Positions 7,657 to 13,648 of a DNA stretch of 13,648 nt are shown in pieces. This stretch comes from Pinguiococcus pyrenoidosus. Taxonomy: Eukaryota > Sar > Pinguiophyceae > Pinguiochrysidales > Pinguiochrysidaceae. The notes under the pieces were generated by a model. It was not told the origin of the DNA. It was given only the letters and a program-made list of their open reading frames with translations, and did no database searches. The stretch is from assembly GCA_019677205.1 (NCBI GenBank), contig JAAMXY010000190.1, forward strand, positions 316 to 13,963, read 5' to 3'. Numbering within the stretch: position 1 is the stretch's first letter; each line of letters opens with the position of its first letter. The position numbers and the translations under genes were made by a program.

Positions 7657-9426
7657 CTAGCGGCCGATTTCTGCACGCACGCGCTCTTGGCCTAGGGGCA
7701 TCACGCCAACAAGGAACCCACCAACATTCTGTAGTCGAAGGATACGTTGTGCAGGCCTGCCACCGTGTTGAAGATTGTTTCTGATGCCGCAACGGTGAAG
7801 CGCTTCTCGGATCTCGGCCGGAGGGCAGTCTCCAAGCAGCGTAGGTAAGCTCAAGATCGCGGGATCACCAAATGCAATAATGCCATCCATTTTCGCCCAA
7901 CACTGTCCGTTGCCGAGGACAGAGTTCTCGTATGCTGTAAGTGCGATCATTTTTGGAACTGTATTCAACATCGGCACGACGTCCCCTTCCGGAAGTAGAA
8001 GCACCGACTCTTGTGCTGTACCTACGACGATTGGCCGCTGCAATCCCACCAATGCATTCAATTCTGCCCATATGTCCAGCCGAACGTCGAGCAGCTCTAA
8101 GGGTCCCACAGCGTTAAGAATCTTCTCTCTCGATTGCCAGGTGAGACCAGTATTCCCACAAAGCTGTTCAACTTTTCTCAGAGCAATTGAGGCCAAATCA
8201 TGATGCTGCCCACCTAATGCGTCGCGGACTAGAATATAGCCGGTCAAGAAAGCAAGACAAGAACTTTTGCTTGCCCCGGCAGCGTACGCCTGGCATGCTA
8301 AGATCATGTACATCGCTGCTCTAGATGCCCGTTCCCATTTAGCCCTAGCTCGGACTGCACGTACGTAAAACTCACCAATGATACATTCCAGATCAGAACG
8401 GGCGTCCGGAGGAGAGCCGGCAGTCAAAATCAGGGATGCTGTTATAAGGCTCGATTCCCCAGGTCCCAAGACTTTGTACTCACGTTGTGCAATGTGGACA
8501 AGCAGAGGGTCGATCCGCACCTCCCCGGTCTTGATCGCTGTTCTCAACACCTCTGCACTAGCAAGGGTGGGATACGCCATCCCCATCTCGAATGTTCGCG
8601 CCAAGGAGCTCAGGAGGGGCATCATCTTTGTCGGAGCGATGTCTTCCGCGCACATAGTGCCTTTGCCAAGGAGCCACCACGACAGACCCACAATGCAGTT
8701 TGTTACGGCTATTGATGCGCTGAGGTTTTCTGTGACCCCCGAATAGCGTTGTCCAAACGCAGCGAACACACCAACTCTTAACAGAGTGATTATGATTCCT
8801 ATTGCTCCCAGAATCGACTCGACATTTGTTCTCAAGGAGAGTCGATCGACGAAAAAGTTGTTTGCAGCCCTGTAGGCGGCGAGGCACATCGCTGTGAATA
8901 AATATAAGCCTAGAATGGGCATCGCCGAATCGTGCTGGCCAGTCTCTGGAAGAGTCGCTCCCATACAGAGCAACGTGAAGGCGAGGCATCTAACGATACT
9001 TCGGAAGCCTGCAACTTTGACTTCAAGAACGATCCACCTTGCGTACGGTACCATCGCTCCTTCGACCAAAAACACTGTTATCACGAATAGTACTTGCTTT
9101 GCCAGCACTATTTTCGGAGAACCCTCAGCGCCCGTGAGCTGCGCATATATCAAGGGTGAGCACATCGCGATCACACCAACGAGAATGATTCTCACTATGT
9201 CGCCTTTCGATCGTTCCTCAGTAGGACTTGTTCGCAAGTAGCAGCTCGCCACAACATCCAATGCCTGGAAAAGACCAAGCTTCTTTGGGAGATCAAGCCT
9301 CTCGTCAAACGACCTGTCCTGAAGCAGCCGATATGCCTCCTTTAGTCCCTCTTCGAGATCCCTCCTAGGAAGGAGCTCATTTGTGTATGTGTCCAAGTAG
9401 TCTTCCTGCCGGAGCATGTTTGTCAT
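7657..9426 (-). CDS. Orphan multi-pass membrane protein, 589 aa
   Basis: This intact intron-free frame begins at the ATG at 9426, the first ATG after the upstream in-frame stop at 9457-9459, with A at -3. A TTG at 9444 is in frame but unlikely to be used. After a charged N-terminal region (residues 1-75), about six hydrophobic segments follow near residues 77-97, 106-128, 144-160, 171-187, 203-225 and 236-254. The remaining 335 residues are soluble-looking, alternating amphipathic helices and short hydrophobic strands, with no motif I recognise. This layout fits a polytopic membrane protein with a large C-terminal cytosolic or lumenal domain. No signal peptide, repeat or catalytic motif is seen, and I cannot assign a family. 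Length and reasonable composition over 590 codons make it a real gene. Confidence 0.82.
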   Translation of the reverse strand: MTNMLRQEDYLDTYTNELLPRRDLEEGLKEAYRLLQDRSFDERLDLPKKLGLFQALDVVASCYLRTSPTEERSKGDIVRIILVGVIAMCSPLIYAQLTGAEGSPKIVLAKQVLFVITVFLVEGAMVPYARWIVLEVKVAGFRSIVRCLAFTLLCMGATLPETGQHDSAMPILGLYLFTAMCLAAYRAANNFFVDRLSLRTNVESILGAIGIIITLLRVGVFAAFGQRYSGVTENLSASIAVTNCIVGLSWWLLGKGTMCAEDIAPTKMMPLLSSLARTFEMGMAYPTLASAEVLRTAIKTGEVRIDPLLVHIAQREYKVLGPGESSLITASLILTAGSPPDARSDLECIIGEFYVRAVRARAKWERASRAAMYMILACQAYAAGASKSSCLAFLTGYILVRDALGGQHHDLASIALRKVEQLCGNTGLTWQSREKILNAVGPLELLDVRLDIWAELNALVGLQRPIVVGTAQESVLLLPEGDVVPMLNTVPKMIALTAYENSVLGNGQCWAKMDGIIAFGDPAILSLPTLLGDCPPAEIREALHRCGIRNNLQHGGRPAQRILRLQNVGGFLVGVMPLGQERVRAEIGR

Positions 9427-9444
9427 CTTTTTTGCTCGATGCAA

Positions 9445-9832
9445 GCAGCAAACGCCTCACAAGAACGTCCTGCCGAGGGGAAAGGAGGTATGCGGTTCAA
9501 CAGCCCGTAGACCCAGTTCGTTTCTCTGGAGTATGAGTATGAAAACTCGCAGATCCCTCGGATCAATTTCGGTTCCAGCGGAGCTTGGCGCCTCTTTTCT
9601 GAAGACCTTTACTGCAGGTCGGGTCGTAGCTGCTAGATCTTCTGATCCACGGAGGGAGGTCCTAAGTCAAGCAGTTCTCCTCGGAGTTTGCCGATCAGCT
9701 TCGGGGACAACGTGTCTGTTTGAGCGGTCCATTTGTAAGGCTTCGATCCAAATTGTAATCATCGTCTGTTAAAGGGACCAATCAGGGCCCAGAAACTGAT
9801 CGGTTCGTTTGTGAGATATTCATTGGACGAGA
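9445..9832. other. Intergenic stretch upstream of the membrane-protein gene
   Basis: No supported gene. A 118-codon + strand frame (9416-9772) starts opposite the membrane gene's own start region, has no recognisable domain and is probably chance. The segment must contain the - strand gene's promoter, but no core element stands out. Confidence 0.45.
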
Positions 9833-10732
9833 ATGTTCAAGTGGAAGCTTCTATTGGGCATATCTCAGGGCGTGGACGGGAATTCAAACAATCGGAAGCT
9901 TCGCAACGGTGAACCATTGGTGGAGAAGCGCCTCCGCGAAGCAGGTCTTTGCTCGCAGTCATCGAGTGGCTACCTCTAGCAGAGTTCTCTGGAACGCCAA
10001 CTAATCGAACCAATCGGGTCGGCTCATATTGGATCCTTGCTTGAACAAAGGGCTGAAAGAGCAGCTGGTCCAACACCAGTTCAAGTTGCTCGGCAGCTGG
10101 ATTCTATTTCTGCGCCCGCTAGTACCAATCCACCAGGGAAGTGGAGGTATGAGCCTAGGCACAAGAGTACATTGTACCTTCGTACTCTGGTATCCAATAT
10201 TTCTCCACATCTTTACTCGGATGCCATTAGCTCTCTCGCTTGCGGCCCTTTCCACCCTGCAGGGGCGTCCACGGAGCGGTGCTGCCAGCGCGAGAGCACT
10301 CTAGGGGACGTAATGAGGATGTTGCAGCGGTTCGTCCGTTGTGATGCTGACTTTGATACCCAAGATCTTCGACTAAAGGAAGCCCTTTACAGAATGGAGG
10401 GAGCTGCAGGTACAATCGGACGGACAAGCTACCAAGGATTCGTGCTTGGTCTCAGATTCCTTTTTTATTTTGAGTGAAGGAGAACCTTAATCAGGAAATT
10501 CGATAAGGATCTCGAAAACTATATGATGCTTTTCCAGGGGAAGTGGCATCCTCTCCTTCGGGAAAGCTTTGGAAATAGCCAGAGCTGGCTAGAGCTTGGT
10601 CGCAGAGGCTACCCAATCATCCTTTCCGGGTCGAAAGTGTCGACGCGTAGCTGCGTTATGCTTCGTGTCTTGCTCCTGGAGCCAAGTATTGACGTGACAA
10701 GAAAGCGCATAGCAAACAGGAACAAGTTGTAA
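9833..10732 (+). pseudogene. Relic coding frame, about 300 codons with two internal stops
   Basis: Starting at an ATG at 9833, a single reading frame stays open to a TAA at 10730-10732 except for TAG at 9977-9979 and TGA at 10475-10477. By chance about 14 stops would be expected over this length, so this looks like a decayed gene or one whose stops lie in introns. The three segments are 48, 165 and 84 codons. The middle one carries an acidic stretch R-C-D-A-D-F-D-T-Q-D-L-R-L-K-E-A (near 10336-10383) that is also legible in degraded form at 6025-6060. The 3' segment contains K-F-D-K-D-L-E-N-Y and H-P-L-L-R-E-S-F. A GTAAGT, a good splice donor, overlaps the final TAA. I recognise no family. No intron length that I tried removes a stop while keeping frame, so pseudogene is the preferred reading. 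Confidence 0.45.
10105..10390 (+). repeat. Subtelomeric repeat unit X (homologous to 5815-6080)
   Basis: This is the better preserved partner of unit Y. It lies inside the relic frame 9833-10732 and remains open in that frame, whereas Y is broken, so X probably shows the original coding register. The two share ordered blocks over roughly 270 bases with many small indels, pointing to an old duplication in direct orientation. Confidence 0.6.
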
Positions 10733-11829
10733 GTGTCTTCGCTCTTTACTGTTCAATCCCAGCCTCTGCGAGCTTTCACATTCACGATCTCTCGTGTCGT
10801 CGGACGCTATGTCGGCGAGACTTAGCTAGCTGGTTAAAAACGGAGTCTCTGGCAGCACAACGCGGGAGTTCGGGGGTGGTGCAGAACGGAGTAAGTCGGA
10901 TCGAACATGCCCCGTGTCTCGAGCGTGGATTGAGAATGGAAACCTGTCCTCACGATCCGTGGATTCCGTGCGCTCGGTGGCCTTTCAATACATCGTCCAC
11001 CGCAGAGCAAAGCTGCGCCGACGTTGCCTTGTTCTCTTACTTGCGCAGGAGCTAGAGAGTGATGCCCCCACCCCACCCCTCGCTGGCATTTTTCAGCCGC
11101 CAGCGTTTGCTGTCAATCCACGACCCAAGTCTATAGCAGCGCGCAAGAGGTTCCGCCCGGCGTCTCCACTGGCCGTGATACTTGCTCATGCATTGCTGAT
11201 GCTGTGCAGAGTGCCACTGGAGTGTCTTATGGCACCCTCCACGCCAGCAGTGGCAAATGAAAAAGCAACGCCTATGTATCAAACCAGACATTAAGAACGC
11301 CATGGTTGGCCTCCGTGCAAGCTCTGAGAGCAGCGAGTGCAGAGAGCACTCGCCTAGAAACTACGTACTCGTTCTTTGCGCAGACAGGGCGAAGCAATGG
11401 TGATCCGCTGACCAGTCCCTTTTTGGAATGCATGAAGGCGAATTCTGCGGACTGGTGGCTAGAAACCCTACCATACAAACTCGTCCTAAATGAATATTGA
11501 CCCAAAACGACATGGACGAGCACGACGTCTACTTCGCGTATGACTTCCCATGTATCTGATATATGCATACCCTTGAAGAATAACAAAGCCCTGCGACGTG
11601 GCCCCACCTAACCCTTGGCACAGCTGTACCATATACTTAGCTTTGCAGTGACGACGTATTGCAGGCACGTGTACGACTCCTAAGCTATCTACTCGTCCAA
11701 ACTGACAAGGCAGATGCTTCGCCAAGCGAACAACGCTTCGTCAGATTCCCACTTCCGTGCTTCTTCCGACGATTCTGGGTGTTCTGCCTGGACCACCTTC
11801 AACTACTCGGCTTTTACACCTGGAGAAGC
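10733..11829. other. 1.1-kb region with no supported gene
   Basis: Frames of 60-126 codons occur on both strands, but the longest (10914-11294, +) has no ATG start and none carries a recognisable domain. A CCTAACCCT at 11606-11614 matches 1.5 telomere units but is isolated. The segment is the 3' flank of the telomere-proximal gene and may also include decayed sequence downstream of the relic at 9833-10732. Confidence 0.45.
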
Positions 11830-13584
11830 TCAACTTCTACCTCCGTTTCCACCATACATGGTGGTAGCTGTTTGGTCATAGCCTGCATATACTAGGAGAC
11901 AAGGTGGACTGGTAAGGACAGCCTTTGTGTACTCGGTAATGCTCATTGCACCATCTTGGTAGTGCCATTCGCCAAAATGTCGGGTTACCACGCCTTCTGG
12001 TACGGGCATTCGCGACAGTCTGCGCTGGCATCCTTCTATTTCGACACAGGCCCCAATTGTCAGCACCCTAGCTGGGAAGCTCCCCGTGTACCAAGGGGCG
12101 CGGGTTTCGCCAGCAAGGTGCAGAGTCGTCGCCATGCTCTCCCAGAACACCCAGTTCGCCGTTGCACGTAGTACGCCCAGGGCACGCCCACCCACCAAGA
12201 ACGTTGGCGCGAACGAGAAGGTCAACAAGCCCAGTTGACGGTATTCGCGACAGTGGTTGGATGTGGAAAAAACGCCCCCCCACACCGCTATGGCCGTTAA
12301 CCACTCCGCCAGCAGCGTGATTTCAGCAATTCTGCAGGTCAATCCCAAAACACCAATCAGTAGACTTCCGTACAGTTTCAATTCAAGCGCCTCGATGAAT
12401 CCAACGCCGATCTGCGCGGCGAGCAGAGCGTCCAACCAGGCGCCTGTGGCCTCACCGCCGCACCCGACCAGCAGTATTAGCCCAGTTAGTCTCAGCAACC
12501 ACCTGCTGGCCTTGCTAGCGGTGAAATACACGCCCAAACCTGACAGTCCAAGGCTAGGGTTACCGTCGCACTCAAAGATGCCGTAGCGGCCAGCGATTTG
12601 CTTGCTTAGACAGTCTGGTGTGTAGGCGTCACACCTTACACACGGCGTCACGGAGCGCGCCCCTCTTGACCATTCAACCTGGGCATCTAGTGTCGGAAGG
12701 GTGTTGTCGAGGCTCCCCTCCTGACCGCCAGGATTACAGCCAACCACGACTGTGATTGGACCGTCGATTTGATCAGCTTCATCCTGCCCGATCACATTCG
12801 TGAACGTAGCCTGTGCGCCACCCATCTGGATCTGCTTTAACGTGCCACGTTCCGGACAGCGGACGTCAATCCGGAAGCGCGCCGTAAGACAGGCTCTCCC
12901 ACCAAGGCCCAAAGGGTCGATCACGGTTGAAAGCTCGGAACGGGACGTGAACGTATACTCGGTCACGTTGTTTCCAAATTTTCTCGCATCCTCTTCCGAG
13001 ATCGCTTTTTCATCACCCGCCTCAGCCAGGCGCCTTAACGTCACTGCGTTAGCGCTTAGAAGCGCAGTGGCGTACGCGGCTCCTACCATTGTAGGAGAAC
13101 ATGTATCATCGAGGACGTAACACATGTACTCATAGTTGCTGCCTGTCGAACTCGCTCTGTTAGGGTAGCACAACACCCTTAAGGTGCCCCAATAAACCAA
13201 TCCAGTGGGGTTGCCGCGGACCGTACTAGCCCGGGCGACATCATTCCCGCGCCTTACCACCATACCATCATCTTCGAACACAGCGCCCCTCACACCTTCC
13301 CTTTGAGACTGTCTAAGAGCCCAGTTCTCAAGGACCAACCCCTCTGACTCGGAACCATCACTAGCGAACGGATCCAATGCAAGTCTGACCTCCACGCCAC
13401 CAAGAGGGGCACGTCCTGTCAGCGACAGAACGTCTTTGCCAGTGATCCACTGCCAAAAGCTAGCTACTACCCTCTCAGCTTGCTCAGAAGCGAACAAAGC
13501 CTCAAACCCGATAATGATCAGCCCAATGCCCAGGGCCACAATGTACCTCCCGTCGCAATAGCTATTGATTGCGCAGTTGATCGA
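11830..13584 (-). CDS. Cysteine-rich multi-pass membrane protein, 5' end cut by the telomere
   Basis: The frame ends with TGA at 11830-11832. Upstream it stays open through 13584 and on into the telomere, where it reads Thr-Leu repeats to the window edge. There is no in-frame ATG between the telomere and 13263, so no normal start exists for the whole frame; a GTG at 13539 is only a formal start. Numbering from that GTG, residues 2-16 plus the preceding codons form a hydrophobic helix. Residues 40-340 form a domain with ten cysteines (124-324, including C-V-R-C and an N-V-T glycosylation sequon at 191). Four or more hydrophobic segments then follow at about 346-363, 368-386, 389-422 and 435-465. 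This layout suggests a surface or endomembrane protein with an extracellular cysteine-rich domain. No family is recognised. Initiation at Met 13263 would give 477 residues, which would omit the first helix. Confidence 0.75.
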   Translation of the reverse strand, partial: SINCAINSYCDGRYIVALGIGLIIIGFEALFASEQAERVVASFWQWITGKDVLSLTGRAPLGGVEVRLALDPFASDGSESEGLVLENWALRQSQREGVRGAVFEDDGMVVRRGNDVARASTVRGNPTGLVYWGTLRVLCYPNRASSTGSNYEYMCYVLDDTCSPTMVGAAYATALLSANAVTLRRLAEAGDEKAISEEDARKFGNNVTEYTFTSRSELSTVIDPLGLGGRACLTARFRIDVRCPERGTLKQIQMGGAQATFTNVIGQDEADQIDGPITVVVGCNPGGQEGSLDNTLPTLDAQVEWSRGARSVTPCVRCDAYTPDCLSKQIAGRYGIFECDGNPSLGLSGLGVYFTASKASRWLLRLTGLILLVGCGGEATGAWLDALLAAQIGVGFIEALELKLYGSLLIGVLGLTCRIAEITLLAEWLTAIAVWGGVFSTSNHCREYRQLGLLTFSFAPTFLVGGRALGVLRATANWVFWESMATTLHLAGETRAPWYTGSFPARVLTIGACVEIEGCQRRLSRMPVPEGVVTRHFGEWHYQDGAMSITEYTKAVLTSPPCLLVYAGYDQTATTMYGGNGGRS

Positions 13585-13648
13585 GGTTAGGGTTAGGGTT
13601 AGGGTTAGGGTTAGGGTTAGGGTTAGGGTTAGGGTTAGGGTTAGGGTT
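13585..13648 (+). repeat. Telomere, (TTAGGG)n
   Basis: There are 64 bases of perfect six-base units, about 10.7 copies, reaching the end of the window with the G-rich strand running 5'->3' outward, as at a right chromosome end. No degenerate units lie on the inner side; the transition from unique sequence (TTGATCGA) to pure repeat is abrupt. The TTAGGG type occurs in animals, fungi, kinetoplastids and several algal and stramenopile lineages, so it does not fix the organism. Confidence 0.97.

Noticed and set aside
9416-9772. 118-codon + strand frame beside the membrane-protein start
   Set aside because: It begins antisense to the membrane gene's start region and has no domain or conserved-looking composition.
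10449-10494. Possible 46-base intron removing the TGA at 10475
   Set aside because: Removing it would shift the frame, so it does not rejoin the two open segments; it also lacks a strong donor.
10914-11294. 126-codon + strand frame in the telomere-side gap
   Set aside because: No ATG start, no recognisable motif, and a similar-length frame exists on the opposite strand.
11606-11614. Interstitial telomere-like CCTAACCCT
   Set aside because: Only 1.5 repeat units, expected by chance in a window of this size, with no flanking degenerate repeats.
13264-13539. GTG at 13539 as the true start of the telomere-proximal gene
   Set aside because: Eukaryotic genes rarely start at GTG, and the frame is open upstream into the telomere, so a truncated 5' end explains it better.

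Overview
This window looks like the right-hand end of a nuclear chromosome of a microbial eukaryote. It closes with about 10.7 uninterrupted TTAGGG units running 5'->3' on the + strand, the correct orientation for a right telomere, so everything inward is subtelomeric DNA. A DUF4116-type repeat protein, a long ankyrin-repeat protein, dynamin-family GTPase relics and two orphan multi-pass membrane proteins together suggest a protist or alga (a stramenopile such as a brown alga, a haptophyte or a similar lineage). The lineage cannot be fixed from this sequence. There are no bacterial-style operons, Shine-Dalgarno sites, tRNAs, rRNAs or CRISPR arrays.

Layout from left (centromere side) to right (telomere). 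1-1386 (-): N-terminal 462 codons of an intron-free DUF4116-like repeat protein that runs off the left edge. About 1571-2765 (+): dynamin-like GTPase pseudogene, copy A. 2772-3167 (+): a weak candidate for a small secreted protein. 3215-5245 (-): an intact 676-aa protein with 19 ankyrin repeats and a basic tail. About 5815-6080 (+): a decayed repeat unit Y. About 6241-7093 (+): GTPase pseudogene, copy B, fused at its 3' end to unrelated sequence. 7657-9426 (-): an intact 589-aa multi-pass membrane protein. 9833-10732 (+): a previously uncalled relic frame of about 300 codons with two internal stops, which contains repeat unit X, homologous to Y. About 10733-11829: no convincing gene. 11830-13584 (-): a cysteine-rich, multi-pass membrane protein whose frame runs open into the telomere with no upstream ATG, so its 5' end appears to have been removed when the telomere formed. 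13585-13648: telomere.

All four substantial open frames are on the - strand, transcribed away from the telomere. All recognisable relics are on the + strand. Three of the four genes' longest frames begin at GTG or TTG if alternative starts are allowed. For a eukaryote I used ATG instead: 5245 for the ankyrin gene, 9426 for the membrane protein, and no valid start for the telomere-proximal gene. The window reads as a typical subtelomere: repeat-rich surface or interaction proteins, duplicated and decaying gene fragments, and a chromosome end that probably healed inside a gene.
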